Origin: Photorhabdus akhurstii
GTDB lineage: Bacteria; Pseudomonadota; Gammaproteobacteria; Enterobacterales; Enterobacteriaceae
NCBI RefSeq assembly: GCF_018448925.1
Contig: NZ_RCWE01000014.1
Span: forward strand, 49,147 to 113,146
Direction of reading: 5' to 3'
Length of the DNA stretch: 64,000 nucleotides
Shown: in pieces, positions 1-9,939 of the stretch
Layout of the letters: the number at the start of each line of letters is the position of its first letter
How positions within the stretch are numbered: position 1 is the stretch's first letter
Made by a program: the position numbers and the translations under genes
The notes under the pieces: generated by a model
What the model was told of the DNA's origin: nothing
The model's database searches: none
Seen by the model: the letters and a program-made list of their open reading frames with translations, nothing else

Positions 1-208
1 CTTGTTGATCGACTTCTTTAATCAAGCCCCGTTCGAGTAGCTGACGAGTAATTTTAGTCACACTGGCCGGCGCAAGTTGACTTTGTTCAGCAATTTGAAT
101 GCGAGAGATTGGCCCTTGTTGATCAATCAGCCGATATACCACGGCTCCGTTAAGTTGCTTTACAAGGTCAATATTACCAATTTGTTTTTGTGTGTTGTTA
201 TAACTCAT
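1..208 (-). CDS. nagC: N-acetylglucosamine repressor NagC, N-terminal part (cut by window edge)
   Basis: The first 69 codons are present, read leftward; the rest lies outside the window. The peptide starts MSYNNTQKQIGNIDLVKQ and continues with an HTH region (GPISRIQIAEQSQLAPASVTKITRQLLERG), the winged-helix start of ROK-family repressors of the NagC/Mlc type. NagC represses GlcNAc genes and is released by GlcNAc-6-phosphate. The gene begins 15 bp after the nagA stop, so it is probably the last visible gene of a nagBAC operon. Family and position agree with the enterobacterial nag cluster. The sugar-binding ROK domain cannot be checked here. Confidence 0.92.
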   Translation of the reverse strand, partial: MSYNNTQKQIGNIDLVKQLNGAVVYRLIDQQGPISRIQIAEQSQLAPASVTKITRQLLERGLIKEVDQQ

Positions 209-223
209 CAGCTATTTAGTCCG

Positions 224-1384
224 TCAAAGTTCAGTTTCTTTTCCGTTAACGATGGTCTTGCAGATTTTAAAGTCGTGACTGAAAACAGTGAGGTTAGCGA
301 TTTTCCCGGTTTCAACGGCGCCAAGATATTTATCAACGCCAATTGCGCGAGCAGGGTAGAGAGTTGCCATCCTCAGTGCTTCATCTAGTGCAATACCAAC
401 ATGTTCAACGCTATTTTTAACGGCATCTATCATAGTGAGAGAAGAGCCACTTAGAACGCCGTTTTGATCAACACATAATCCGTTGCGATAGTATATGGTC
501 TTACCTGCGAAGGTGAAATGCTCCATTTTACAGGAGGTCGGATCGAGTCCGGCTGGGGCCGTCGCATCTGTTACTAAAATTAACTTATCGTTTTTCAAAC
601 GCTTGGTATTACGAATATTTGGCCATGAAACGTGCAAACCATCAGCGATGATTCCAGCATAAATTTCAGGTGTATCAAAGATAGCGCCAATCAAGCCGGG
701 TTGGCGGCCTGAAATAGCTGGCATGGCATTATAAAGATGGGTTGAGATAGTAATTCCGTTTTGGAATCCCTGTCGGGCCTCTTCATAACTGGCATTTGAA
801 TGACCGGCGGAAATGACAATACCGGCTTCTACTAACTGCTGAATATATTTTTGTTCAACCATTTCCGGTGCGAGGGTCAACTTAGTGATGACATCAGCGT
901 TATCGCACAGGAAATTTATCATTTCAGATGTAGGCTTACGGATAAGCTCTGGATTATGAGTGCCTTTCTTTACCGGATTGAGATAAGGGCCTTCCAGATG
1001 CAGGCCCAAAGCCTGATGCTGATGATGCTTAAGATAAGTGCGCATGACTTCAACAGAGGCCATCATCAATTCGTCTGTGCTAGTAATCAGAGTGGGTAAG
1101 TAACTGGTACAGCCGGAGCGTTCATTGGTTCTTTGCATGATATCCAGTGTTTTTTCTGAAATATTTTCCAACTGATCGTTGAACTGAACACCACCACAGC
1201 CGTTAACTTGCAGATCAATAAAGCCGGGAGAAAGAATTGCGCCATTTAGATCACGTTTTTCAATCTGTTCGGGTAACTCTTGTATTAGGCAAATTCGTTT
1301 AATTAAGCCGTCTGCAATGATAACGGCATGCTCATCTAGTCTGTTGTGACCGGTATATATAATGCAGTTGGTTAAAGCATACAT
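224..1384 (-). CDS. nagA: N-acetylglucosamine-6-phosphate deacetylase
   Basis: A 386-residue cytosolic amidohydrolase that removes acetate from GlcNAc-6-phosphate to give glucosamine-6-phosphate, the substrate of NagB. Visible family motifs are the early metal-dependent-hydrolase signature ([18 protein letters not shown]), the HLEGPYLNP segment with the metal-binding Glu, [11 protein letters not shown] and [10 protein letters not shown] with the catalytic-region Asp. The length is close to the usual 380-385. The ATG at 1384 is the obvious start. nagB ends 86 bp upstream and nagC starts 15 bp downstream, which fits a nagBAC transcript. Nothing unusual is seen in the protein. Confidence 0.97.
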   Translation of the reverse strand: MYALTNCIIYTGHNRLDEHAVIIADGLIKRICLIQELPEQIEKRDLNGAILSPGFIDLQVNGCGGVQFNDQLENISEKTLDIMQRTNERSGCTSYLPTLITSTDELMMASVEVMRTYLKHHQHQALGLHLEGPYLNPVKKGTHNPELIRKPTSEMINFLCDNADVITKLTLAPEMVEQKYIQQLVEAGIVISAGHSNASYEEARQGFQNGITISTHLYNAMPAISGRQPGLIGAIFDTPEIYAGIIADGLHVSWPNIRNTKRLKNDKLILVTDATAPAGLDPTSCKMEHFTFAGKTIYYRNGLCVDQNGVLSGSSLTMIDAVKNSVEHVGIALDEALRMATLYPARAIGVDKYLGAVETGKIANLTVFSHDFKICKTIVNGKETEL

Positions 1385-1470
1385 CTTAGCCTCCTATGGG
1401 ATCGGGAGATGATGATTGAAGATAATGACGGTAATCAGCCTGCGAGAGAGGCATCAGGCTGTGTAGATTG

Positions 1471-2283
1471 TTAATTTTTGCTGGCGAATTCGCCGATAAT
1501 ATCTGCTTCCAGTTGGTGGAAATATTTGACTGTTTTTACCTTCAATTCCATTGTTGCCGGTTCGTCACAAACAATGATGGATTTAGGATGCATTTGCAGA
1601 CAGCTTATCGTCCACATATGGTTGACATTGCCCTCGATTGCCGCCTGAATGGCTTGAGCCTTATTGAGACCTGTTGCAAGGATCATAATTTCTTCTGCAT
1701 CCATTAACGTGCCTACGCCGACGGTCAGGGCGTATTTAGGCACCTGATTAATATCATTATCGAAGAAGCGGGAGTTAGCTGTGCGGGTTTCTACGGTAAG
1801 TGTTTTAATGCGTGTACGGGAAGTCAGAGATGATGCCGGTTCATTGAAGGCAATATGACCGTCGTTACCGACACCCCCCATAAATAGATGTATTTGACCG
1901 TAAGATTTAATTTTGTCTTCATAACGTTGACATTCCGCTTCGACATCAGAGGCATTACCATTGAGCAGATTGATGTTTTCTTTTGGAATATCAATGTGAT
2001 CAAAGAAATTCTGGTGCATAAATCTATGGTAGCTTTGTGGATGATTCTCGGCGATACCGACATATTCGTCCATATTGAATGTCACAATATGTTTAAAACT
2101 GACTTTCCCTGCTTTATGCAGAACAATTAACTCTTTATAAGTTGTCAGTGGTGTACTGCCGGTTGGCAACCCCAAAATAAAAGGGTGCTCGGCGGTGGGG
2201 TTAAATGCATTGATTTTGCTAACGATATAGTGTGCGGACCATTTACCAACGTCACTTGCATTCGTTAGGGGGATCAGCCTCAT
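1471..2283 (-). CDS. nagB: Glucosamine-6-phosphate deaminase
   Basis: A 270-residue isomerase/deaminase converting glucosamine-6-phosphate to fructose-6-phosphate and ammonia, the step that feeds amino sugar into glycolysis. The start [15 protein letters not shown], the substrate-binding [10 protein letters not shown], the NMDEYVG region with the active-site Asp, and [16 protein letters not shown] are all typical. The length is within a few residues of the enterobacterial enzyme. It is the first gene of the nagBA(C) unit. The 275-bp upstream region holds the nagE terminator and an operator-like palindrome at 2493-2512, consistent with NagC control. Confidence 0.97.
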   Translation of the reverse strand: MRLIPLTNASDVGKWSAHYIVSKINAFNPTAEHPFILGLPTGSTPLTTYKELIVLHKAGKVSFKHIVTFNMDEYVGIAENHPQSYHRFMHQNFFDHIDIPKENINLLNGNASDVEAECQRYEDKIKSYGQIHLFMGGVGNDGHIAFNEPASSLTSRTRIKTLTVETRTANSRFFDNDINQVPKYALTVGVGTLMDAEEIMILATGLNKAQAIQAAIEGNVNHMWTISCLQMHPKSIIVCDEPATMELKVKTVKYFHQLEADIIGEFASKN

Positions 2284-2492
2284 AATTGCCTCTTAAAACA
2301 AGAAATTATAGCGGTTGGATAAATTAGCTGATTAACTAATCTTCTTATCGTGCGAATACTAAATCATTGGTATGAGCAGAGATATGCTGTACCTCAAAGA
2401 TATTTTTTATCTTAAAATAAGATGTAAAGAATAGCTAGAAAATTAATAAAAAAGTTATGAATTTTACGGTTTTTGTCACTTATTAAGTCATC

Positions 2493-2512
2493 TTATTTCG
2501 CAAGGAAAATAA
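2493..2512. promoter_or_regulatory. Candidate NagC operator before nagB
   Basis: The 20-bp sequence TTATTTCGCAAGGAAAATAA is an interrupted palindrome with AT-rich half sites, of the general form described for NagC operators (TATTT-type arms around a CG-containing centre). It lies about 210 bp upstream of the nagB start and overlaps the edge of the nagE terminator. Similar palindromes lie before nagE (4141-4161) and before the chitobiase gene (14829-14854), which strengthens the call. Binding by NagC is inference. Confidence 0.45.
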
Positions 2513-2539
2513 AAGGGAACGAGAGATGAGTTCCCTTTT
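2511..2539 (-). terminator. Rho-independent terminator of nagE
   Basis: A perfect 10-bp inverted repeat (AAAAGGGAAC at 2511-2520, GTTCCCTTTT at 2530-2539) closes a 9-nt loop. Read leftward, it follows the nagE stop by about 20 nt and runs into a T-rich stretch. It separates nagE from nagBA transcriptionally. Confidence 0.8.
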
Positions 2540-2558
2540 AAATTCAAGGTGTTTTTAG

Positions 2559-4073
2559 CTATGACCTTTTGTGTGGTTTCTCTGAATGTAGTTGAGTGCG
2601 TATCTGCCCGGCAATGCTTTCTGCCTGGGGACCTAATACAACTTGAACGCTCTGTTTACCTATTTTCAGGACGCCTTTTGCACCTAATTGTTTTAACCGG
2701 TGTTCATCCAATTGAGTGTTGTCTCCAACGGTTAAGCGAAGACGGGTAATGCAGGCGTCTACCGTATGAATATTTTGTGCGCCACCAAGAGCGGTAATGT
2801 AATGTTGGATTGTTTCGTTATCTTGGGCGGCAGAGATCGCTTGAGTTGTCTCTCCAATTTCACGGCCTGGGGTACGTAAGTTGAAAATACGAATCATGAG
2901 GGTGAAACAAACAAAATACAGCACAAAGAACAAGGCGATTAATGGGATTAACAACCACGGCTTGGTTGCCAGACCCCAGCTCAATACAAGGTCAATTAAT
3001 CCGGCGGAGAATCCAAAACCATGCAGAATACCCAATGAATTGACGATAACCATGCTAACACCAGCCAATATTGCATGCAGAACATATAAAGCTGGCGCCA
3101 GGAATAAGAATGAGAATTCTATTGGTTCAGTTATACCGGTTAAGAATGCTGTCAACGCAACGGATAATAACATTCCGCCAATCTGAGGACGACGTTCCTT
3201 TGGCGCTGCGAAATACATTGCCAGCGCCGCGCCGGGCAAACCGCCCATAAAGATGGGATAAGCCCAGGCCATGTAAACTCCGGCATGTGGATCACCGGCA
3301 AAGAAACGGTTCAAGTCGCCGCGGCTCATATCGGTGGCGATTTGGGTAATGGTTGAGCCATCAATACCTGGAACCGCTGCGCCGATGGTCAGAGAACGGA
3401 CAACATCCGGCGCCAGGCAGATATTATGTACAGAGCTGGCTAAATCATAAGTAATTTTCAGGCAGTCACCCAGACTAAACCAGAAAACAGAGTGCAGAAT
3501 ATAGTGCAAACCAAATGGAATGAGAGAGCGGTTAAGTACACCATAAGTAAACCATCCGACCATGCCGCTCTTTGATACTAACAAACTGAAAGAATCAATA
3601 CCGTGCTGGACATACGGCCAGACATAGCCGCATATCCATGCAATGAACAGACAAATAATGCCTGTCATGATAGGGACTAATCGCTTGCCTGCGAAGAAAG
3701 CAAGAAACTCTGGCAAGCGTGTATCTGAAAAACGGTTATAACAATGACCGGCGACAATACCCGCGATAATACCGGCGAAAAAAGACATATTGATAGTCGA
3801 GTCTATGACTGACGTGGCTTTAGTGAGTACTAAAAAGCCAACTACACCTGCCAGTGCGGCAGCGCCGGCATTATCTTTTGCTAAGCCTACTGCGATACCT
3901 AATGCAAATAGCAGTGGCAGGTTTTCGAAAATACCACCGCCAGCGCTGGCGATGAAAGGAATATTAAATACATCGGGTTGGCCGAAACGTAGCAAAAGCG
4001 CGGCTACGGGAAGCGTGGCAATGGGAAGCATCAATGCTTTTCCCAATCGCTGCAAGTAGTTGAATATACCCAT
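2559..4073 (-). CDS. nagE: PTS N-acetylglucosamine permease, EIICB only
   Basis: A 504-residue inner-membrane phosphotransferase permease. Residues 1 to about 370 are the hydrophobic EIIC domain (start MGIFNYLQRLGKALMLPIATLPVAALLLRFG; later the substrate-region motif GITEPIEFSFLFLAP). About residues 410-495 are the EIIB domain with the phosphorylated cysteine in DACITRLRL. The classic E. coli NagE is about 650 residues because it carries a C-terminal EIIA domain; here the frame ends right after IIB, so phosphate would have to come from a separate IIA such as Crr. It points the same way as nagB, whereas in E. coli the two genes diverge. It has its own downstream terminator and an operator-like palindrome upstream. 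Confidence 0.93.
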   Translation of the reverse strand: MGIFNYLQRLGKALMLPIATLPVAALLLRFGQPDVFNIPFIASAGGGIFENLPLLFALGIAVGLAKDNAGAAALAGVVGFLVLTKATSVIDSTINMSFFAGIIAGIVAGHCYNRFSDTRLPEFLAFFAGKRLVPIMTGIICLFIAWICGYVWPYVQHGIDSFSLLVSKSGMVGWFTYGVLNRSLIPFGLHYILHSVFWFSLGDCLKITYDLASSVHNICLAPDVVRSLTIGAAVPGIDGSTITQIATDMSRGDLNRFFAGDPHAGVYMAWAYPIFMGGLPGAALAMYFAAPKERRPQIGGMLLSVALTAFLTGITEPIEFSFLFLAPALYVLHAILAGVSMVIVNSLGILHGFGFSAGLIDLVLSWGLATKPWLLIPLIALFFVLYFVCFTLMIRIFNLRTPGREIGETTQAISAAQDNETIQHYITALGGAQNIHTVDACITRLRLTVGDNTQLDEHRLKQLGAKGVLKIGKQSVQVVLGPQAESIAGQIRTQLHSEKPHKRS

Positions 4074-4140
4074 AATGCTTACCTTAGTTGTAGGATGTTT
4101 TATTGAAAAAATAGCTCGCTATGAACAACAGCAATACAAC

Positions 4141-4161
4141 TTATTTTTAGTTGAAAAATAA
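4141..4161. promoter_or_regulatory. Candidate NagC operator before nagE
   Basis: Perfect 8-bp arms TTATTTTT (4141-4148) and AAAAATAA (4154-4161) flank the spacer AGTTG, about 70 bp upstream of the nagE start. The centre and arms closely resemble the palindrome upstream of the chitobiase gene. The rest of the 348-bp gap (4074-4421) is AT-rich and shows no gene. Regulation by NagC is inferred from context. Confidence 0.45.
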
Positions 4162-4421
4162 TAAAAAGCTACACATAAATGAGTAATTGTGATCACTGTA
4201 GCGATATTGTTTAAAATTGCATAAATTAAGTCATGTGTAGTAAACGGATGCAGATTTTCAATTGAATTAACATAGTGATTTATTTGATTTTTAGCTATCG
4301 AAATAGATTGAGTGACATAAAACTTGATAATGAAAAACGGATAAATTAATAAGAGTCTTAGGAATGGGCATCTGTATGTGCCCATTGATTTAGTGGATAG
4401 TCTAAGTGTTATGATTAGACA

Positions 4422-5714
4422 TTAAGAGACAGAGTTTTGGTTTGATATATAACTTATTGAGATTTCTTCCCATGCTTTTTCCATACTATCTTCGAAGTAT
4501 GCTTTTGAAATTAAAGAACTTATGTATTGTAACTGTTGACTAGTGGTAAATAGATTTTTTTCGTATATTGATATTATCTTCTCAGTAAGAGAATCTATAT
4601 TATATGTAAATTTATACTCTGAAGAAAAATAAGAAGCTGCTTCAATTAAATTTAAATTGGGTAAGATTGTGCATACGCCATTTAATGCCGCTTCTAATGG
4701 TGTAATGCCAAGAGTTTCATAGCGTGATGTACATACAAAAATAGATTTGTTTTTTATGCTATTGAAAACGCTGAATAACTCTGTTTGGGATAACTTATGT
4801 GATATAAAAAACTGTGACTGATATCTGGGGGGAACCATAGATATCAATTTATTCCTTCTGGTATTTTTGCTCTCTTCATCACCTGCAATGAAAACTTTAA
4901 CGGGAATACCTTTACCCAGTAAATCAATTGCTGAATTGATTAATAGTTCTATATTTTTAAAATAATCTAATCTGGCTGCCGCAGTAAACAATAATAATTC
5001 ATTTTTATTAATTTTAATAAAATCATTAATATATTTATTTTCTATGTTCAATTCAGTATTTTCTTCAAAGAAAATAGGTGGGCTAATGTTTTTTATATTG
5101 TCTGGGTTTATTCCTTTTTTGAGTAAAAAATTACCTTGTAATTTTGAATGTTGGAAAACAAAATATTTTTTATCAATTAATGTCTCAATCCCTTTCATTT
5201 GTTGAATATTAAGATGTTGAGCCTTATTTTTATTTTCAAAAGCATCATATGTCTTTTCCAGAGAATAGTGTTGATGAAAGTCTTCTACGAAAGGGCCATG
5301 ATGCGTTATACAACAAGGTATATGGGGAGGGTGATAGGATAATAATGTATCTGTTTGATAATAAACTATTGCAGGAACTGTCTGATCATTTTCTATTGAT
5401 AATATAGAGATACATTTTTCCAGCATATTTCTTATGTCTGAAATTTTCATAGAGAAATTAAAAAAGATATTTATACATTTTATATCTTTAATTATACCCT
5501 CGGTTATTTTAGGTGAAATTAATGATTCATCTCTTTTGTAGAGTATAAAACCAGAAAGTAAGTTTCTTTTTGTAAAATAATCAGCAACTTTTAGTGCGAA
5601 GGATGTCGCTCCAACTTTAAAACCAGAATAATAATCATTTGATATGTAGTTGCCATTAATGACTATTACTGCTGGAGCTGCTGCTACTTTCTTGCTTGAT
5701 ATTATATTTGGCAT
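4422..5714 (-). CDS. GT4-family-like glycosyltransferase
   Basis: A 430-residue soluble protein with the two-lobed layout of GT-B glycosyltransferases. The C-terminal half has the Glycos_transf_1 pattern: ELLLFTAAARLDYFKNIELLINS, VKVFIAGDEE, SIFVCTSRYETLGITPLEAALNGV (the usual E-x7-E region), and ILPNLNLIEAA. The N-terminal half has AVIVINGNYISNDYYSGFKVGA and a conserved-looking ITHHGPFVEDFHQHY. No signal peptide is evident. Acceptor and donor are unknown. It stands alone between nagE and glnS, is clearly more AT-rich than its neighbours, and lies beside about 1 kb of AT-rich non-coding DNA. This suggests acquisition by transfer. It is not part of a visible polysaccharide cluster. Confidence 0.75.
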   Translation of the reverse strand: MPNIISSKKVAAAPAVIVINGNYISNDYYSGFKVGATSFALKVADYFTKRNLLSGFILYKRDESLISPKITEGIIKDIKCINIFFNFSMKISDIRNMLEKCISILSIENDQTVPAIVYYQTDTLLSYHPPHIPCCITHHGPFVEDFHQHYSLEKTYDAFENKNKAQHLNIQQMKGIETLIDKKYFVFQHSKLQGNFLLKKGINPDNIKNISPPIFFEENTELNIENKYINDFIKINKNELLLFTAAARLDYFKNIELLINSAIDLLGKGIPVKVFIAGDEESKNTRRNKLISMVPPRYQSQFFISHKLSQTELFSVFNSIKNKSIFVCTSRYETLGITPLEAALNGVCTILPNLNLIEAASYFSSEYKFTYNIDSLTEKIISIYEKNLFTTSQQLQYISSLISKAYFEDSMEKAWEEISISYISNQNSVS

Positions 5715-6745
5715 TCTTATTTCCCTTAGGGTGTTTTATTAAATAAATGAAATTATTGAGCATTGTTTTCATGTGTTAATTTTCTAGTTTAATATTCAGA
5801 ATGATTAGGATTGATTAAGTGTATCATACTATACTTGGATAGTTTTATTACACATAAGATACCTGATAATATTATTACCTTAATAATAAATTGCAAAGTA
5901 TTTTATTGTTTATTTACGATGGTTTAAACATTAAAATGCGTGTATGTAACGTAACTCTTTATTATTCTTTAGTTTATTTTATTGGCTTGGTTATAAATTT
6001 ATTTTCAAACAAATACCCGTTAGAGAATAGTGGTGTAATAGAGATAAAATCATGATGGTGAAATACTGAATTATCAGAATTGATTATGAGATTAATTTAT
6101 TGTTATTCTTGGTTTTTTATATATAAAAATTTAATTTATAATGTCATTAATGGTGTTTCAATCGTAAATTTGATATGTATAATTATTTTTTATATTTACA
6201 GAGTGAAAGCATCGATTAATAGGTAATCTAGAAATTTAAATTATAGATTTATGTTCATTTTATCAAGTGGTTATTTATGACAAACATAGTGTCAATTATT
6301 TATTCTTTAAAATTGGATGGTTATTATTCGATAATGTTTTTTATGGTTGAATGAAATATTGATTGAAAATAGTTTCATGAGTTATTTCATATTGCAAATT
6401 ACTCAATGCTCCTTCATTTTTACGGATAATTATAAATAAAGCATGCTGTATTGTTGACTATGCCACTGTTGAGTGCTTTTTCGATCTTAATAAAGGTTTG
6501 TTCGTAACTATTTGTTATATATGAGATTGTGGAAGCATGGATAAATGGGTTTGGATTGCTAAGTATCATGCTTATTTTTCAGTAAAAAATTATAAAAGCA
6601 GTTCCTTTTTTGGCGGAGAGTTGTTTTTTCGCTCCAACTTTGTACTGAATCGCCATTTTACATGAACAAACGGTTGTTTCTCAGCACTGCTTGTTGGATT
6701 ATAGGCGGTTATGTGACGCATTTTTGCATTATTGAGGTATAAGAA
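5715..6745. other. AT-rich intergenic region without recognisable gene
   Basis: About 1 kb, strongly AT-rich, between the glycosyltransferase start and glnS. No reading frame here resembles a protein known to me, and no tRNA or stable hairpin was recognised. It must contain the divergent promoters of both flanking genes. Its composition matches the glycosyltransferase gene, so both may belong to the same inserted segment. Confidence 0.6.
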
Positions 6746-8413
6746 ATGAGTGAGGCAGACGCCCGCCCGACAAACTTTATTCGTCAGATAATTGACGAAG
6801 ATTTGGCAACTGGTAAACATACATCGGTACATACTCGCTTTCCGCCTGAACCCAATGGCTATCTGCATATTGGTCATGCGAAATCTATCTGCCTGAACTT
6901 TGGTGTTGCAAAAGATTATCACGGCCAGTGTAACCTGCGTTTTGATGATACCAACCCAGTTAAGGAAGATGTTGAATACGTCGATTCTATTAAAAATGAC
7001 GTTCAGTGGTTAGGTTTTGAGTGGAGCGGCGATATTCGCTACTCTTCTAATTATTTCGATACGCTGTATCAATATGCTATTGAATTGATCAACAAAGGTC
7101 TGGCTTATGTTGATCAATTGAGTCCCGAAGAGATCCGTGAATATCGCGGCACGTTGAAAGAACCGGGTAAAAACAGCCCATATCGTGACCGCAGTATTGA
7201 AGAAAACTTGGTGTTGTTCGAAAAAATGCGTGCCGGTGAATTTGACGAAGGTAAAGCTTGTCTGCGCGCTAAAATTGATATGGCATCACCTTTCATTGTG
7301 ATGCGTGATCCAGTTTTGTACCGTATTAAATTTGCAGAACATCATCAGTGCGGTGAAAAATGGTGCATCTACCCAATGTACGATTTTACCCACTGTATCT
7401 CTGATGCTCTTGAAGGTATTACACATTCGCTGTGTACGCTGGAGTTCCAGGATAACCGCCGCCTGTACGATTGGGTGCTGGAAAACATCACTATTGATTG
7501 TCACCCGCGTCAGTATGAATTCTCGCGCTTGAATCTTGAATACACAGTTATGTCTAAGCGTAAGCTAAATCTGTTGGTGACAGATAAGATTGTTGAAGGT
7601 TGGGATGATCCCCGTATGCCAACGATCTCGGGCTTGCGTCGTCGTGGTTATACTGCCGCGTCTATTCGTGAATTCTGTCGTCGTATTGGTGTCACCAAGC
7701 AGGACAACAATGTGGAAATGGCAGCATTGGAATCTTGTATCCGTGATGATCTGAACGAAAATGCCCCCCGCGCAATGGCTGTTCTCGATCCGGTCAGATT
7801 AGTGATCGAAAACATGCCGGAAGGGGAGCAGATTTTGAGTATGCCTAATCATCCGAACAAACCTGAGATGGGCAGCCGTGAAGTGCCATTTAGCCGTGAG
7901 ATCTACATTGACCGGGCAGATTTCCGTGAAGAAGCGAACCGTCAATATAAGCGTCTGGTATTGGGTAAAGAAGTCCGTCTGCGTAACGCTTATATCATCA
8001 AAGCGGAGCGCGTTGAGAAAGATGCTGACGATAATATCACGACGATCTATTGCAGCTACGATGATCAAACGTTGAATAAAGATCCAGCGGATGGTCGGAA
8101 AGTGAAAGGTGTGATTCATTGGGTTAGCGCGGCTCATGCGGTTCCTGCGGAATTCCGTCTGTATGATCGTCTGTTCAGCGTACCAAACCCAGGGGCGGAA
8201 GATGATTTTCTGGCGACAATTAACCCAGAGTCGCTAGTGATTCGTCAGGGCTTTGTGGAGCCAAGTTTAGCTGATGCTAAACCAGAACAAACTTATCAGT
8301 TTGAGCGTGAAGGTTATTTCTGTGCTGATAGTTGTCATTCCAGCGCCGAAAATTTGGTATTTAACCGTACCGTTGGTCTGCGTGATACCTGGGCAAAAAT
8401 TTCTCAGGATTAA
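6746..8413 (+). CDS. glnS: Glutaminyl-tRNA synthetase
   Basis: A 555-residue class I aminoacyl-tRNA synthetase charging tRNA-Gln. The HIGH signature appears as HIGH at residues 41-44 within [15 protein letters not shown], and the KMSKR loop as VMSKRKLN near residue 270. The C-terminal anticodon-binding beta-barrels follow, with the usual ending ([25 protein letters not shown]). The length matches the enterobacterial enzyme. It is a single-gene unit with its own terminator. The start ATG at 6746 gives [16 protein letters not shown], the expected N-terminus. Confidence 0.98.
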   Translation: MSEADARPTNFIRQIIDEDLATGKHTSVHTRFPPEPNGYLHIGHAKSICLNFGVAKDYHGQCNLRFDDTNPVKEDVEYVDSIKNDVQWLGFEWSGDIRYSSNYFDTLYQYAIELINKGLAYVDQLSPEEIREYRGTLKEPGKNSPYRDRSIEENLVLFEKMRAGEFDEGKACLRAKIDMASPFIVMRDPVLYRIKFAEHHQCGEKWCIYPMYDFTHCISDALEGITHSLCTLEFQDNRRLYDWVLENITIDCHPRQYEFSRLNLEYTVMSKRKLNLLVTDKIVEGWDDPRMPTISGLRRRGYTAASIREFCRRIGVTKQDNNVEMAALESCIRDDLNENAPRAMAVLDPVRLVIENMPEGEQILSMPNHPNKPEMGSREVPFSREIYIDRADFREEANRQYKRLVLGKEVRLRNAYIIKAERVEKDADDNITTIYCSYDDQTLNKDPADGRKVKGVIHWVSAAHAVPAEFRLYDRLFSVPNPGAEDDFLATINPESLVIRQGFVEPSLADAKPEQTYQFEREGYFCADSCHSSAENLVFNRTVGLRDTWAKISQD

Positions 8414-8424
8414 TTAAGATAATG

Positions 8425-8477
8425 AACTGTACCTCACAAGTTGGACATTTAATCCAGCATGAGGTGCAGTTTTTTTA
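8425..8477 (+). terminator. Terminator of glnS
   Basis: The arms AACTGTACCTCA (8425-8436) and TGAGGTGCAGTT (8460-8471) pair over 12 bp with one G-U and are followed by a run of T. It starts 12 nt after the glnS stop. Confidence 0.8.
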
Positions 8478-8599
8478 TGGCTAAATTTGTCATTACTAGA
8501 GAAAGCTAAGCTATGGGTAAACGGGTTATCAGGATTACAGGATAAAATCAAAAGTATCAATTCATACGTAAACACCTCTATAAGTTGTTGATAAATATT

Positions 8600-9493
8600 T
8601 TATTTATCTTTTGGGAATAAATTATCTGCCATGAAATCGACAAAAGCTCTGACTTTAGGTAATACCCAACGGTTAGATGGCCAGAGAACACGGAAAGTGC
8701 TTGAAGTACCCGCCCACTTATCCAGAATGGTTAACAATTCACCGCTAACCAAGGCTTGTTTAACGGTAAAATCAGGCAAACAGGCGATGCCGTGACCTTG
8801 GATCGCCATGTGCAGCAATGTTTCGACGTGATTGCTGGTTATCTTTGCTTGGAGATGAATGTCTACTTCGGATGTTCCTGAGCGCAAAGGCCATTTCTCC
8901 AACAGGCCGGTAGTGGGAAAACGGTGCATCAAACAGGCGTGGTGTAATAACTCTCCGGGATGTGATGGTTTACCGTGTTGTGCAAAATAGCTTGGAGCGC
9001 CAACATAGACAAGACGGCTAGACCCTATACGTTTATTCATTAGTCGTGAATCGTTGAGTTCTCCAGTGCGAACCACAGCATCGAACCCTTCATCGATAAC
9101 ATCAACTAATCGATCACTAAAATCCAGTTCTAGCTCTATCTGTGGGTAACAGGTGGCAAAAGCGGATAATACGGGCAACATCAGGTTACTGAGCGATGGC
9201 AAACTTACTCGCAGGCGGCCTTGAGGGGCAGAGATGGAGCTTAATAGTTCATGTTCCGCAGTGGAAATCTCGTCCAGGATACGTTTGCAGCGCTCAAGGA
9301 ACAGTGTGCCTTCAGCCGTCAAACTGACACTACGTGTGCTACGTTGGAGCAGGCGGACACCTAATTTCTCTTCTAAGCGGGATATGCTTTTGCTAACGGA
9401 CGAAGGAGAGAGTCCGAGTTGCCGGGCTGCTGTCGCGAAGCTACGAGCTTCGGCTACATGGATGAAGATTATAAATCCACTCAAATTATTCAT
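8600..9493 (-). CDS. LysR-family transcriptional regulator
   Basis: A 297-residue regulator. Residues 1-60 form the winged HTH (FATAARQLGLSPSSVSKSISRLEEKLGVRLLQRSTRSVSLTAEG). The rest is the LysR substrate-binding domain (GRLRVSLPSLSNLMLPVL, GFDAVVRTGEL, GHGIACLPDFTV). A good ribosome-binding site (AGGAGG) lies just before the ATG at 9493. It is transcribed away from the diiron-oxygenase gene, and two palindromes sit in the divergent gap at 9517-9553. The target is unknown; control of the neighbouring oxidative genes would be typical for LysR regulators but is inference. Confidence 0.93.
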   Translation of the reverse strand: MNNLSGFIIFIHVAEARSFATAARQLGLSPSSVSKSISRLEEKLGVRLLQRSTRSVSLTAEGTLFLERCKRILDEISTAEHELLSSISAPQGRLRVSLPSLSNLMLPVLSAFATCYPQIELELDFSDRLVDVIDEGFDAVVRTGELNDSRLMNKRIGSSRLVYVGAPSYFAQHGKPSHPGELLHHACLMHRFPTTGLLEKWPLRSGTSEVDIHLQAKITSNHVETLLHMAIQGHGIACLPDFTVKQALVSGELLTILDKWAGTSSTFRVLWPSNRWVLPKVRAFVDFMADNLFPKDK

Positions 9494-9516
9494 TTGGCCT
9501 CCTGGGATTTTTTTAG

Positions 9517-9553
9517 GTCACTATTGGTGACAAGAAAGTCACTTCAGAAGTGA
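9517..9553. promoter_or_regulatory. Paired palindromes upstream of the LysR gene
   Basis: GTCAC-5-GTGAC (9517-9531) and the perfect 15-mer TCACTTCAGAAGTGA (9539-9553) lie side by side 24-60 bp upstream of the LysR start. Paired dyads of this type are common LysR binding sites. They probably serve autoregulation and perhaps control of rightward genes. Confidence 0.5.
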
Positions 9554-9663
9554 TTTTAGGTCTATTTATCCACTATTAGCGAATCTGTAGTATGAAATAA
9601 AATTCATTTTGCTTTCGCTGCCATATAGCGATGCACAGTACATATTTAAGGGCGAAAATCGAA

Positions 9664-9870
9664 ATGGTCATGAAAACCAAAATAGATACGGGATCGAGTG
9701 TAAATAAAATTTCACTCGTCTTGTCTTATGACCGTGGTCATTCCTTTGAATACCGTGCGTAATGGGAGCACAGTAGAGCTGAGTTTGGCCATTAACATCT
9801 ATATTCTTACCTACGGTATTGCGGCAATCTGTGCTAACAGACTGATAGGATTGCATAAACATAGAACGAC
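9664..9870 (+). pseudogene. Possible remnant of a membrane transporter N-terminus
   Basis: A frame beginning at the second ATG (MKTKIDTGSSVNKISLVLS) stops early. After a shift of frame, the sequence continues with a hydrophobic stretch (LSLAINIYILTYGIAAICANRLI) resembling the first two helices of an MFS-type transporter. Only about 70 residues are recoverable. The identification rests on hydrophobic pattern only. Confidence 0.25.
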
Positions 9871-9939
9871 TATTTTTGGCTTGAGAAGAGCCTATATATC
9901 ATCTATTTCATCGGTTGAATGTTACTAAAAGGGTTTATT

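Noticed and set aside
4185-4210. CRP site TGTGATCACTGTAGCG before nagE
   Set aside because: Only the left half fits; the TCACA half is not at the required spacing.
6590-6922. 110-residue leftward frame over the glnS start
   Set aside because: It overlaps the conserved N-terminus of glnS and has no family resemblance.
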